From positions 1 through 64,000 of the forward strand of contig NZ_FOUZ01000004.1 in the NCBI RefSeq assembly GCF_900115015.1: a DNA stretch of 64,000 nt, in the 5' to 3' direction. Source of the stretch: Algoriella xinjiangensis (GTDB lineage Bacteria > Bacteroidota > Bacteroidia > Flavobacteriales > Weeksellaceae). Made by a program: the position numbers and the translations under genes. The notes beneath the pieces were generated by a model, which was not told the origin of the DNA, made no database searches, and saw only the letters and a list, made by a program, of their open reading frames with translations. Below, piece after piece: positions 6,716-15,760 of this stretch. Position 1 is the stretch's first letter. The number at the start of each line of letters is the position of its first letter.

Positions 6716-9115
6716 TTAATTTCTTAAAGGTTTACCTGTTTTTAACATGTATTGGATACGTTCTAAAGTTTTTCTTTCTCCACAAAGAGATAAGAAAGTT
6801 TCTCTTTCTAAATCTAACAAGTATTGTTCTGAAACTTCACTTGCTTCAGACAAGTTACCTCCTGTCATTACATATCCTAATTTGTTTGCAATTAAACGAT
6901 CATGATCTGATGCAAAACGACCAGCTACTAATTGATCTGTTCCTACGTAAAACATACCCATTGCTTCTTTTCCTAAAACTTGTACTTTACGACGAATAGG
7001 TTGTGTATAACCAGCTTCTGCCATAATAATCGCGTGTTTTTTAGCTTCTGCAATTTGACGTTCTCCATTTACAACGATAATATCTTGATCGCGAATAATT
7101 CCCATGTTTTTCGCTTCGTAAGCCGAAGTTGCAACTTTAGCCATTGCGATATTCATGAAATTATCTCTCAAATGATTCACTTTTACATCATCTTTCAACG
7201 CAAATTCTGTTGCACGACGAGCAAATTCTTTAGAACCACCACCACCAGGAATTAATCCAACTCCAACCTCAACTAAACCGATGTAAGTTTCTGCTGCTGC
7301 AACAATTTTATCTGCATGAAGTGACATTTCGCAACCTCCACCTAAAGCCATTCCGTGAGGAGCAACAACAACTGGAATATCCGAATAACGAACGCGCATC
7401 ATTGTGTCTTGAAACATTTTGATTGCCATGTTCAATTCCCACCAATCTTGTTCTGCAGCCATCATCATAATCATTGCTAAATTTGCACCTACAGAAAAAT
7501 TGTCTGCTTGGTTACCAATTACAACACCACGATAATCTTTTTCGGCTAACTCAATTCCTTTATTGATTCCTTGTAAAACTCCTCCTCCAAGAGAATTCAT
7601 TTTAGAACGGAACTCGATATTGATAATTCCATCTCCTAAATCTTGAATAGATGTTTCTGCATTAGACCATATTTCGTTTGATTTACGAATATTGTCTAAA
7701 ATAATAAATGCATCTTGACCAGGAATTAATTCGAATTGTTTTGAAGTTTGGTTGTAGAATAATTTTTTACCATTTTCTATCTTATAAAATGAAGTTGCAC
7801 CACTTTCTGCTAATTCTTTTACCCAATCTGCAACTGTAAAACCTTCTGATTCGGCTAATTTTATTCCATTTTCTAATCCAACAAAATCCCATGTTTCAAA
7901 TGGTCCATATTTCCAAGCGTAACCTGTTTTTAAGGCATCGTCAATTGGATAAAGAACATCTGTAATTTCTGGAACACGTTGAGAAACGTAAGCAAATAAT
8001 GATGCAAAATGTTTACGAATTAAATCTCCTGCTTTACCAGAATCTTTTAATAAAACGCCTAATTTATTACGCATAGATCCTGCTTGTTTCGCAGTTTCTA
8101 CAGCCGTAACTTTTGCACGTTCCATTGGACGATACTCTAATGTATCTAAATCTAAAGCGAAACGATTTAAGTTTCCTTCTTTGTCTTTTTCTTTATAATA
8201 AAAACCTTTTCCGGTTTTATCTCCTAAAAATTTATTGTTGATTAAGAAATCTAAGAATTTAGCATCTTTTAATCCTTGAATCATTGCATCATTTGGCGCA
8301 TTTTGTTGTAAACCTTTTGTTACATTATATGCTGTATCAAGACCTACTAAATCGCCTAATTTGAATGTTCCTGTTTTTGGACGACCAAGTATAGAACCTG
8401 TTAAAGTATCGGCTTCTTCTATTGTTAAACCTAACTCTTGCGTCAATTCCATTACTTTTGCCATCGAGTAAACTCCTACTCTATTCCCGATAAAACCTGG
8501 TGTATCTTTACATAAAACAGGTGTTTTACCTAAGAATAATGAAGCGTAATTTTGGAAAAACTCTACTACTGATTTATCTGTAGTTGGAGTTGGAATAATT
8601 TCGAATAATTTTAAGTAACGTGGTGGATTGAAAAAATGCGTTCCACAGAAATGTTTTTGAAAATCATCTGAACGTCCTTCTGCCATTAAATGAATTGGAA
8701 TACCAGAAGTGTTAGAGGTAACCAAAGTTCCTTGTTTACGGAATTGATCTACTTTTTCAAAAATTGATTTTTTGATATCTAATCGTTCAATTACAACTTC
8801 TATCACCCAATCCGAGTTTTTTATTTTCTCGAAATCATCATCAAAATTTCCTACCGTTATACGAGAAGCAAATGCTTTGTCGTAAATAGGCGAAGGAGCG
8901 CTTTTTAATGCAGTGTCTAAATGAGACTGAGCAGTTCTGTTACGAACCACTTTATCCTCTAAAGTAAGTCCTTTCGCTTGCTCTTGTGGTGTAAGCTCGC
9001 GAGGAACCATATCAAGCATCAAGACTTGGACACCGATGTTTGCAAAATGACATGCAATACCAGAACCCATTACTCCTGAACCTAATACGGTTACGTGTTT
9101 AACGTGTCTTCTCAT
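6716..9115 (-). CDS. fadN: 3-hydroxyacyl-CoA dehydrogenase / enoyl-CoA hydratase, FadN type
   Basis: Bifunctional beta-oxidation enzyme of 799 residues catalysing hydration of enoyl-CoA and NAD-dependent oxidation of the 3-hydroxyacyl-CoA. The domain order is dehydrogenase first (NAD site VTVLGSGVMGSGIACHF at 8-24, then IEVVIERLDIKKSIF and NTSGIPI) and crotonase second (HGMALGGGCEMSLHAD and GLVEVGVGLIPGGGG in the 590-660 region). This is the reverse of E. coli FadB and the same as B. subtilis FadN. It overlaps the end of the marR gene by 17 bp, so translation is probably coupled. Confidence 0.92.
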   Translation of the reverse strand: MRRHVKHVTVLGSGVMGSGIACHFANIGVQVLMLDMVPRELTPQEQAKGLTLEDKVVRNRTAQSHLDTALKSAPSPIYDKAFASRITVGNFDDDFEKIKNSDWVIEVVIERLDIKKSIFEKVDQFRKQGTLVTSNTSGIPIHLMAEGRSDDFQKHFCGTHFFNPPRYLKLFEIIPTPTTDKSVVEFFQNYASLFLGKTPVLCKDTPGFIGNRVGVYSMAKVMELTQELGLTIEEADTLTGSILGRPKTGTFKLGDLVGLDTAYNVTKGLQQNAPNDAMIQGLKDAKFLDFLINNKFLGDKTGKGFYYKEKDKEGNLNRFALDLDTLEYRPMERAKVTAVETAKQAGSMRNKLGVLLKDSGKAGDLIRKHFASLFAYVSQRVPEITDVLYPIDDALKTGYAWKYGPFETWDFVGLENGIKLAESEGFTVADWVKELAESGATSFYKIENGKKLFYNQTSKQFELIPGQDAFIILDNIRKSNEIWSNAETSIQDLGDGIINIEFRSKMNSLGGGVLQGINKGIELAEKDYRGVVIGNQADNFSVGANLAMIMMMAAEQDWWELNMAIKMFQDTMMRVRYSDIPVVVAPHGMALGGGCEMSLHADKIVAAAETYIGLVEVGVGLIPGGGGSKEFARRATEFALKDDVKVNHLRDNFMNIAMAKVATSAYEAKNMGIIRDQDIIVVNGERQIAEAKKHAIIMAEAGYTQPIRRKVQVLGKEAMGMFYVGTDQLVAGRFASDHDRLIANKLGYVMTGGNLSEASEVSEQYLLDLERETFLSLCGERKTLERIQYMLKTGKPLRN

Positions 9116-9560
9116 AATTGTTTTTAAATATTTTTTTGTCCGATATTAATTGATTTATCTTATAAATAACTTCTAAGAAAATTTGCATTTTCTCTGGTTC
9201 GATATGATTATTTATCGCTGTATTAAATTGTAAAACAAAATGTTTTGAGATATCTCTCATTCGTAATCCTTCTTCTGTCAATGTAATCAAAACACTTCGT
9301 CCATCTTCTGGATTTGGTTTTCTTACAATAAAACCTCTTGCTTCTAAATTTTTTAATGTACGCGATAAGCTTGTTGGCTCTATTCCCATTTTTGGTCCTA
9401 ATGATGTACTTGGTGTACCTCCTCGCGGATCTATAGATAATAATGTAAATGCATACACCATTGTCGAATTGTATTCGCCGGCTTGCTCATTATACATTTT
9501 CTGAACAGATAGCCATGTTGATCGTAATAAATAGTCTATCGTTAAATCTTCTCTTAACAT
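9099..9560 (-). CDS. MarR family transcriptional regulator of the fad operon
   Basis: A winged-helix repressor-like protein of 153 residues. The core is visible as GIEPTSLSRTLKNLEARGFIVRKPNPEDGRSVLITLTEEG (about 60-100): recognition helix, wing with the DxRS motif, then a dimerisation helix. First gene of the operon and overlapping fadN, so it very likely controls beta-oxidation, perhaps with acyl-CoA as ligand (inference by analogy with other fad regulators). A 12-bp palindrome TATGC-AA-GCATA sits 38 bp upstream of its start, next to the promoter, which suggests autoregulation. Confidence 0.85.
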   Translation of the reverse strand: MLREDLTIDYLLRSTWLSVQKMYNEQAGEYNSTMVYAFTLLSIDPRGGTPSTSLGPKMGIEPTSLSRTLKNLEARGFIVRKPNPEDGRSVLITLTEEGLRMRDISKHFVLQFNTAINNHIEPEKMQIFLEVIYKINQLISDKKIFKNNYEKTR

Positions 9561-9578
9561 GTTTTAGTGTATGTATAA

Positions 9579-9586
9579 CAAATATA
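9579..9586 (-). promoter_or_regulatory. -7 element of the marR-fad operon
   Basis: Minus strand TATATTTG (consensus TAnnTTTG), 18 nt before the MarR start codon. A -33 TTTG at standard spacing is not seen. The adjacent TATGC-AA-GCATA palindrome covers that area, consistent with a regulated promoter. Confidence 0.5.
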
Positions 9587-9597
9587 ATCTTTTTTAC

Positions 9598-9609
9598 TAT
9601 GCAAGCATA
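9598..9609. promoter_or_regulatory. Probable MarR operator palindrome
   Basis: Perfect inverted repeat TATGC-AA-GCATA immediately upstream of the marR -7 element. Size and position suit a MarR-dimer site that would block RNA polymerase. Confidence 0.45.
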
Positions 9610-9758
9610 ATAAAGTTTAAAATTTAATATTAGTTTAATAAAATTTTAATCAATTTACTACTTATCAGTAAATTAAATATTTAAATGATTGTTAAAAAAA
9701 TAAACGTTATGAATAAATAGTATATTTTTTTATTCATTTTAGTTTCTCTTAAAATACC

Positions 9759-9778
9759 TTGGTGTAGAAGTACACCAA
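9759..9778. promoter_or_regulatory. Perfect 8-bp palindrome upstream of kup
   Basis: TTGGTGTA (9759-9766), GAAG, TACACCAA (9771-9778). No T-run follows on either strand, so it is not an intrinsic terminator. It lies between the divergent marR and kup genes, about 105 bp from the kup start. It could be a repressor site or a leader hairpin. The rest of the 322-bp gap is plain AT-rich sequence without frames. Confidence 0.4.
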
Positions 9779-9883
9779 ATTAAAATCGATAATAGATATT
9801 ATACAAAGCTTACATTATAAATAAATAGAATTATTTAATCTCTTTTCAACGGCATACATTCGTAGAAAATTAAAATACAGCTT

Positions 9884-11833
9884 ATGGCATCTAATCATAC
9901 GGTGAATAAAGTAACGGCTGCCTCGCTATTAATCACCTTCGGGATTATTTATGGCGATATAGGAACCAGCCCGTTATATGTAATGAAAGCGATAATTGGA
10001 GAAAATCGTGTGATAGAGGAAAGTATTGTTTACGGAGGTGTGTCTTGTGTTTTTTGGACATTATTTTTTCAAACTTCTATAAAATATGTATGGTTAACGC
10101 TAAAAGCGGACAATGATGGCGAAGGTGGTATTTTTTCGTTGTATTCATTAATCAGACGAAAAGGTAAAAATCTTATTTTACCAACCATTATTGGTGCTTC
10201 GGCATTATTAGCAGATGGTATAATTACGCCGCCCGTTTCGGTTTCTTCTGCTGTAGAAGGTTTGCGAATGATAGACGGATTAGAACATATACCAACAATA
10301 CCCATAGTTATCTTTATATTATCCATTTTATTCTTCTTTCAACGATTTGGAACAAATAAAGTAGGAAAAATATTTGGTCCATTTATGGTCGTTTGGTTTA
10401 CCATGTTATTGGGGTTAGGAATTTTATATATTTTAAAATATCCTGATATCATAAGTGCGCTTAATCCTTATTATGCCTATAATCTCTTAACAAATTATCC
10501 ACATGGTTTCTGGATTTTAGGTGCTGTTTTTTTATGTACAACTGGTGCCGAAGCTTTGTATTCTGACTTAGGACATTGTGGTAAAATGAATATTAGAATT
10601 AGCTGGATTTATGTAAAAATATGTTTAGTAGTTAACTATTTAGGGCAAGCAGCTTGGTTATTACACCAAGAAGATCCAATGTTAGATGGTCGTAATCCGT
10701 TTTACGAAATGATGCCAGATTGGTTTTTAATTCCAGGAATATGTATTGCAACTGGAGCAGCAATTATAGCTTCGCAAGCCTTAATTACAGGATCTTTTAC
10801 ATTAATTAACGAAGCAATTAACTTAGGTTTCTGGCCACGAACATTAATTATACAACCCAACGAGCACAAAAGCCAAGTATATATACCAATCATCAACTTT
10901 TTACTTTGGGCTGGTTGTGTATTTATTGTGTTATTTTTTAAAGATTCATCGCACATGGAGGCCGCATATGGGCTGGCAATTACCGTCACCATGTTAATGA
11001 CAACTTTATTACTTTCTTATTATTTAAACTATTATACCAAGTTTAATAAGCTATTTATCATTGCAATTTTATCTATTTTTGTTGCGATAGAAACCTCATT
11101 TTTCATTGCAAATGTTGTCAAATTTGCAGAAGGTGGTTACTTAGCTTTATTGATGGGATGGGTTTTCTTTGTGGTTATGTATTGTAGTTTTTATGGAAAA
11201 ATCTTGAACTCAAGAAACTTAGAATTTGTGAAAATAAAACGTTATGCAAATGTGTTAACGGAATTAAGCGAAGACAAAACAGTCAATAAATATTCAACAT
11301 TTTTATTCTATTTAACGAAATCTACAAATCCAAAAAATGTAGAAAAATATAGTATACAATCTATTTTATCGAAACGCCCAAAACGTGCCGATGTTTATTG
11401 GTTTGTAAACCTAAATCGAGATAACGAACCGTATACTTTAAACTATAAAATTTTGCCAATTGTTGATCAAAAAATATATCGAATAACGTTTAATATTGGT
11501 TTCCGAGTACAACCGAAAACAGAACAATATATCAAAAAAGTTATTAACGATATGTATGCAGATGGTGAATTACAGCTAAAATATCTAAGTCCTTGTTTGA
11601 AAAAATACAACCAAGATCCTGATATGAAATTTGTATTAATTGAGAAATTTCCATCAATAGAAACAAAGCTTACAATGCGCGAATTTTTTACTTTAAAAGT
11701 ATATTATATCTTAAAGAAAATAGAGTTTAATATTCCGAAAAGTTTTGGTTTAGAGAAAAACGATGTGGTTGTAGAACACATTCCGTTATACGTTCACAAA
11801 AACAACGTAGACGATTTAACGCGAATACATTAA
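9884..11833 (+). CDS. kup: KUP system potassium uptake protein
   Basis: Inner-membrane K+/H+ symporter of the Kup/HAK/KT family, 649 residues. The family opening FGIIYGDIGTSPLYV (18-32) is intact. About twelve hydrophobic spans run to residue 440, including the KADNDGEGGIFSLYSLIRR loop and TTGAEALYSDLGHCGK. A cytoplasmic C-terminal domain of about 200 residues follows. The gene stands alone, divergent from the fad operon and closed by a shared terminator with the next operon. No c-di-AMP or other riboswitch was recognisable in the leader. Confidence 0.95.
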   Translation: MASNHTVNKVTAASLLITFGIIYGDIGTSPLYVMKAIIGENRVIEESIVYGGVSCVFWTLFFQTSIKYVWLTLKADNDGEGGIFSLYSLIRRKGKNLILPTIIGASALLADGIITPPVSVSSAVEGLRMIDGLEHIPTIPIVIFILSILFFFQRFGTNKVGKIFGPFMVVWFTMLLGLGILYILKYPDIISALNPYYAYNLLTNYPHGFWILGAVFLCTTGAEALYSDLGHCGKMNIRISWIYVKICLVVNYLGQAAWLLHQEDPMLDGRNPFYEMMPDWFLIPGICIATGAAIIASQALITGSFTLINEAINLGFWPRTLIIQPNEHKSQVYIPIINFLLWAGCVFIVLFFKDSSHMEAAYGLAITVTMLMTTLLLSYYLNYYTKFNKLFIIAILSIFVAIETSFFIANVVKFAEGGYLALLMGWVFFVVMYCSFYGKILNSRNLEFVKIKRYANVLTELSEDKTVNKYSTFLFYLTKSTNPKNVEKYSIQSILSKRPKRADVYWFVNLNRDNEPYTLNYKILPIVDQKIYRITFNIGFRVQPKTEQYIKKVINDMYADGELQLKYLSPCLKKYNQDPDMKFVLIEKFPSIETKLTMREFFTLKVYYILKKIEFNIPKSFGLEKNDVVVEHIPLYVHKNNVDDLTRIH

Positions 11834-11838
11834 CCTTT

Positions 11839-11882
11839 ATATATAAAAAAATCCAGATTTATAATCTGGATTTTTTTATATA
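11839..11882. terminator. Bidirectional terminator, kup / CsgG-like operon
   Basis: Long perfect palindrome AAATCCAGATT-TAT-AATCTGGATTT with A7 and T7 flanks, between two convergent transcription units. Confidence 0.8.
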
Positions 11883-11895
11883 ATTACTTTACTTT

Positions 11896-12711
11896 TTAAT
11901 CAATCAAAGTGCAAATAATTGTTTGATTTGAATTAAAATTTACTAGAATTTCTTTTCCGCCACTTATTACATTAGCATCAGAAAAATCACCATTGATTTT
12001 AACTATTTTTAATTGACCAATTTGTGTTTTTAATTTTCGTCCTTCTATTTCTTCAACCAGTTCTACTTTTAACTTTTTATTCTCAGAAAAACCTTCACTT
12101 TTTCCTCCAATTATAATTACTCTAGAAGCTTGATCTTTTTTAGATTCAATAATCTTTACAATTTTAGATTCAAAAGGAAATGTTTTATTAAAATAATTAA
12201 TCACATCTATTTCTACGGTTTTAAAAGCTTCATTAATTGCGCTTTCTGGTGTAAACATCAAATCACTCACTTTTGTCTGAAAAGTTGCAGCTTCGGTTGT
12301 TACTCCAGTTTCAACATTATTTATTTTTAATGTAAATGCATAACTTGCCTTGTATCCATTAATCGATCCATCTGTGTTTTTCATCGCAAAAACATTCATT
12401 TTTACAAGATCACCAACTAACAAAAACTCTGAAGCTAAAGCAGCGTCTTGTTTTGCTAAATTTTTAGAATCTATAAACTGTTCTGATTTCTGAAACTCTA
12501 ATTCATCTTTTACTCGATTATAACTCGATCTATCAACAACTATAAATTTTTTGGTATTGGTTACAGTTTTAACAATCATTTCTGTAATTGATGGACTAAA
12601 TTTTGAATTACTAGCGGATGAAAATTGTGAAATTCCTAAAACAGGTTTTTCATTTTTTTGCGCAAAACTAATTACTGATAAAAATAAAAAACAAAATCTT
12701 AATAATTTCAT
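11896..12711 (-). CDS. CsgG/HfaB-like envelope protein
   Basis: A 271-residue exported protein with a signal peptide (1-17, ending SFAQ) and no lipobox cysteine. The segment 20-150 follows the CsgG/TolB-N-like pattern: a strand (KPVLGISQFSSAS), the helix SITEMIVKTVTNT, the FIVVDRSSYNRVKDELEFQ stretch and the SEFLLVGDLVKM strand. CsgG family members form outer-membrane export pores or periplasmic partners of lipoproteins. Unlike CsgG it lacks an obvious lipid anchor. Last of five tightly packed genes (1 bp after the preceding one). Family assignment is moderate and function is unknown. Confidence 0.6.
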   Translation of the reverse strand: MKLLRFCFLFLSVISFAQKNEKPVLGISQFSSASNSKFSPSITEMIVKTVTNTKKFIVVDRSSYNRVKDELEFQKSEQFIDSKNLAKQDAALASEFLLVGDLVKMNVFAMKNTDGSINGYKASYAFTLKINNVETGVTTEAATFQTKVSDLMFTPESAINEAFKTVEIDVINYFNKTFPFESKIVKIIESKKDQASRVIIIGGKSEGFSENKKLKVELVEEIEGRKLKTQIGQLKIVKINGDFSDANVISGGKEILVNFNSNQTIICTLID

Positions 12712-12712
12712 T

Positions 12713-13288
12713 TTATAAATTATTAGAAGATTTGATTGTTGAAATTAAGTTTTTTATTACAATTAAATTATTATTTAATTCTGGTAATGTTAATGATAAA
12801 ACTTCTTTTGAAAAATTTAAAGATTTTAATACTTTTCCTGCTGCTAATGGATTTGCTTTTTTAACATCTCCTGCTACTTCTGTTGCAATACCTGCATAAT
12901 TATTAACCAATAAAACTTGTGCTCCTATAGCTAAAGCAACATTCTCTAATTCTTCTAAAGATGGTTTATCAGTTGTAACTTCAGTAATTCCTTCTACAGT
13001 TTCTCCTACAGTACGTTTATATAATTCTGGAATTTGCGCCGAAAGATTTTTTGAGTTTAATAATAATAGTGCAGAATTTGAAGCTAAATTATCAATAGTA
13101 GAAACACCAGATTGTTTTGGTTCTTCTAATTTTTCCATTTTCTTTTGGCGCTCAATTGTTTTTTCTGACTTCAATTCTTTCTTAATCATCTCTCTTTCTA
13201 CTTTTAATTCTTCTGTAGTTTGAGCAAATGCAACTGCTGACAATAATAACGTAGTAACGAAAGTTAATTTTAGTAAAACTTTTTTCAT
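12713..13288 (-). CDS. Exported hypothetical protein of the CsgG-like operon
   Basis: 191 residues with a signal peptide (1-22, AVAFAQ). A highly charged helical stretch follows (about 24-58, rich in Glu and Lys, likely coiled coil). The remainder is mildly hydrophobic and helical (NLASNSALLLLNSKNL, ENVALAIGAQVLLVNNYAG). I do not recognise a family. It is the fourth gene of the five-gene operon and presumably periplasmic. The hydrophobic C-terminal half could contact a membrane or the CsgG-like product. Confidence 0.65.
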   Translation of the reverse strand: MKKVLLKLTFVTTLLLSAVAFAQTTEELKVEREMIKKELKSEKTIERQKKMEKLEEPKQSGVSTIDNLASNSALLLLNSKNLSAQIPELYKRTVGETVEGITEVTTDKPSLEELENVALAIGAQVLLVNNYAGIATEVAGDVKKANPLAAGKVLKSLNFSKEVLSLTLPELNNNLIVIKNLISTIKSSNNL

Positions 13289-13313
13289 AATATTTTATTT
13301 ATCTAATTAATTT

Positions 13314-14243
13314 TTAGCGAATTATATAATTATAGGTAACAGGATTTTTTTTGTAATAGGCAACACAAATATCTCTAATGGCTCTGATAGCAGCTTTTTC
13401 TTTTGCAACATCGTCATTATGTTGTTTTAACATAAAGTCCCATTCTTTCTTTTCTTGTGCATTTAAGTTAGCTTCCAATTGTTTTAAAATTTGTAAAGCT
13501 TCATTTCTACAAGTAGATTCAGTATTAATGGTTGACAAAATATTAGCTGCAATTTGTTTTTCATTTTGAGCTAAATATCCACGTGCTTCTAATAATTGTT
13601 CTTGACATTTTTTTGAAGAATATTGCTTGTAAATAGCCAATGCTTTTTGTTTTGCTTTAGAAAAACAACTTACTTCCGAAGGAACAGATATTAATAATGA
13701 AAGTGCTTCTTCATAATTACCTTGCATGCTCAGATTTTCTGCTTTTGCAATTATTTGATTACAACTATTTTTATAATAATCAATAATTTTTTCTTTTCCT
13801 GATGATATAAATCGTGACAATTTTTCATCTTTTATATCTAATTTATTTATTGCATTATTTATAGCTTCACGCTCACTTTTACCAGTTCCTATAATTTCTT
13901 TTGTATAACTAGAAAAAGTTGTATTAGACTCCATATTTTTTATATAATAATTAAACTCAAGTTTAATCGTATTTACATTATATAAACCAGATTCTACTAT
14001 ATTTCTATCCATAATTACTAAGGAAGGATAAATAACGAAACTGTTATTAACACCAGAAACTATCTCGTTGTATGTAAGTAATTGTATGGTTTTGCTATTC
14101 AATTTTGCAAGGGCATTATAGCTTAACATCTCATCTTCATCTGGTAAAACAATCGATAAATTAATCTTGTTTGCGGCATCTGTTTTCTGTGCATTTAAAA
14201 AATTTACAAACAGAAATAAAAAAAGTATTATTATTTTTTTCAT
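13314..14243 (-). CDS. Exported LPP20-like protein with helical repeat domain
   Basis: 309 residues, signal peptide 1-18. Residues 20-155 resemble the alpha/beta domain of LPP20/CsgG-type proteins, including the telling GTGKSEREAINNAINKL segment (periodic alanine helix after a strand). Residues 160-280 are TPR-like helices (AKAENLSMQGNYEEALSLLISVP, EARGYLAQNEKQIAANILSTI) with paired cysteines (near 161, 194, 215 and 244), plausibly disulphide-bonded. Its start codon overlaps the stop of the preceding gene by 1 bp. A scaffold role in the envelope is inference. Confidence 0.65.
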   Translation of the reverse strand: MKKIIILFLFLFVNFLNAQKTDAANKINLSIVLPDEDEMLSYNALAKLNSKTIQLLTYNEIVSGVNNSFVIYPSLVIMDRNIVESGLYNVNTIKLEFNYYIKNMESNTTFSSYTKEIIGTGKSEREAINNAINKLDIKDEKLSRFISSGKEKIIDYYKNSCNQIIAKAENLSMQGNYEEALSLLISVPSEVSCFSKAKQKALAIYKQYSSKKCQEQLLEARGYLAQNEKQIAANILSTINTESTCRNEALQILKQLEANLNAQEKKEWDFMLKQHNDDVAKEKAAIRAIRDICVAYYKKNPVTYNYIIR

Positions 14244-15121
14244 TAGTGTATAATTACATTTTGAGTATTACCCAAATAAGTTGTTTTTAACTTTATTCCG
14301 TATGTTTTTAAATAATTTTCTAACGATTTAGAGAATTTATTTGGAGAATAATTTCGTCCATTTTGTTCAAACAAAGGAATTTTTACTTGATCAAAAACCA
14401 TTAAATATTCAGAAATATTAGGAAACGCATAATTATTTTTATAAGAATTATCTGCAATCCAATTTTCAATTTTTTCGCCTAAAGATTCTTCGCCAATTTC
14501 TGTATCAAAAGTGTAAGTTGATTCTTTGTCAATACTAATATTTAGCATAATTGTACGTCCATCTTTTACAATTAGATCAAATTTTGTTTGCATAACATTC
14601 AAAAAATCATCTGCAATAGATTCTATCGCTTTTGATGTCAATTTTGAATAATCTTCTGTATAAAATTTACCACTTTCTCCAACTTTATTTGATAATGAAT
14701 TTCCTGACGAAACTTCATAAGCAGTTAAAATAAAATTAACTGAATTTCCAGACGAAGTCTGTTGTATATCTATCTCGGCGTCTACATAAATATCTGCCGA
14801 AGAACTTCTAATAATTTCCGATTTCAAATCAGTTTGTGTATCCTGAGATAAAGCAGCATTTGTTCCTATCGCTTTTATTTTAGCAATTGCATCAATCGTT
14901 GTAAAACCTCTACTATCAAAAGCTTCTTTTATTTTTGTTAACGCTATTCTATAATTTATATCATTCTCAATTTTTGCTCTAAGATCTTCTCCTGATTTTA
15001 AATTTGGAATGACAATAATTTTAGGTTGAATTGTTTTTAATTCAGTTTGTTGTGCTAATATTGTGTTAGAAAATCCTAAACATAATACACTAAATAATAA
15101 TTTTATAAACACTGATTTCAT
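14243..15121 (-). CDS. DUF6175 family exported protein
   Basis: 292 residues starting at the ATG at 15121. A further in-frame ATG at 15148 lies inside the preceding gene and would put nine residues before the signal peptide. The signal peptide ends ILAQQ. The body matches my recollection of the Bacteroidota family DUF6175: LKTIQPKIIVIPN near the start, KIKEAFDSRGFTTIDAI, then GEESLGEKIENWIADN and LMVFDQVKIPLFEQNGR near the C-terminus. The fold suggests the TolB-N/CsgG superfamily. Second gene of the operon, 1 bp after the lipoprotein gene. Function not established in any member I know. Confidence 0.75.
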   Translation of the reverse strand: MKSVFIKLLFSVLCLGFSNTILAQQTELKTIQPKIIVIPNLKSGEDLRAKIENDINYRIALTKIKEAFDSRGFTTIDAIAKIKAIGTNAALSQDTQTDLKSEIIRSSSADIYVDAEIDIQQTSSGNSVNFILTAYEVSSGNSLSNKVGESGKFYTEDYSKLTSKAIESIADDFLNVMQTKFDLIVKDGRTIMLNISIDKESTYTFDTEIGEESLGEKIENWIADNSYKNNYAFPNISEYLMVFDQVKIPLFEQNGRNYSPNKFSKSLENYLKTYGIKLKTTYLGNTQNVIIH

Positions 15122-15122
15122 A

Positions 15123-15584
15123 TTATAATCCAAATTTTCTAATAACATTATTCTGCTCTAAATCTCTTCTCAACGCAGAAGTATTCACTACTATTTCCAT
15201 ACGAAGTACATGCACACCCTTACTTTTAGTATTTGATAGAACTTGATTACTTACAATAAAATTTTTATACTTATCTGTATAAAAACGCTCGAAATAAAAA
15301 GGATTATTATTCATTACATTTTCTTCACTCTCATTAATTAGTGGAAGAGAATAATTTGTATCGGGAATTCCTTGAAAAAGAAGTGTCTTTATCATTTTTA
15401 ATTCTCCGTTATAAATCGCTTCACCTTCATTATTACCAATTCCCTCAACACTTACAATAATTTGTTGGCTACTCGAATTAATCATGTGGAGATTAGATGA
15501 ATTTGGAGAAATATGTTTACTACAACCTATAAAAAGCAATAATATGGTTGAAAATAAAAGAAGTTTAACTATATATTTATTCAT
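15123..15584 (-). CDS. Lipoprotein leading the CsgG-like operon
   Basis: 153 residues with a lipoprotein signal: hydrophobic core and lipobox LFIGC with C21 followed by SKH. The body has VSVEGIGNNEGEAIYNGELKMIKTLLFQGIP, again the strand plus alanine/glutamate helix pattern of LPP20-type proteins, then short strands. Probably anchored in the outer membrane and a partner of the four downstream exported proteins. No closer assignment is possible. First gene of the operon, with a -7 element TAACTTTG 17 nt upstream. Confidence 0.7.
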   Translation of the reverse strand: MNKYIVKLLLFSTILLLFIGCSKHISPNSSNLHMINSSSQQIIVSVEGIGNNEGEAIYNGELKMIKTLLFQGIPDTNYSLPLINESEENVMNNNPFYFERFYTDKYKNFIVSNQVLSNTKSKGVHVLRMEIVVNTSALRRDLEQNNVIRKFGL

Positions 15585-15601
15585 TCAATATCTTTAAAGC
15601 G

Positions 15602-15609
15602 CAAAGTTA
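15602..15609 (-). promoter_or_regulatory. -7 element of the CsgG-like operon
   Basis: Minus strand TAACTTTG, 17 nt before the lipoprotein start codon. A TTTG occurs upstream but only 14 nt away, so the -33 element is uncertain. Confidence 0.45.
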
Positions 15610-15760
15610 TTTCAATAATAAAACAAAAACTTACGGTTTCCCGTAATAATATATTGAATTTTATGTTAAGATATTTTTTAAAATATCAACGAAGTTTGTA
15701 TTTTTTTATATAATTTTATAAGAATCATAAACAACTATAATTAAAATAACTACAAAAACT

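Noticed and set aside
9780-9883. c-di-AMP riboswitch in the kup leader
   Set aside because: The leader is about 100 nt of AT-rich sequence without the conserved stems. Only a simple palindrome is present further upstream.
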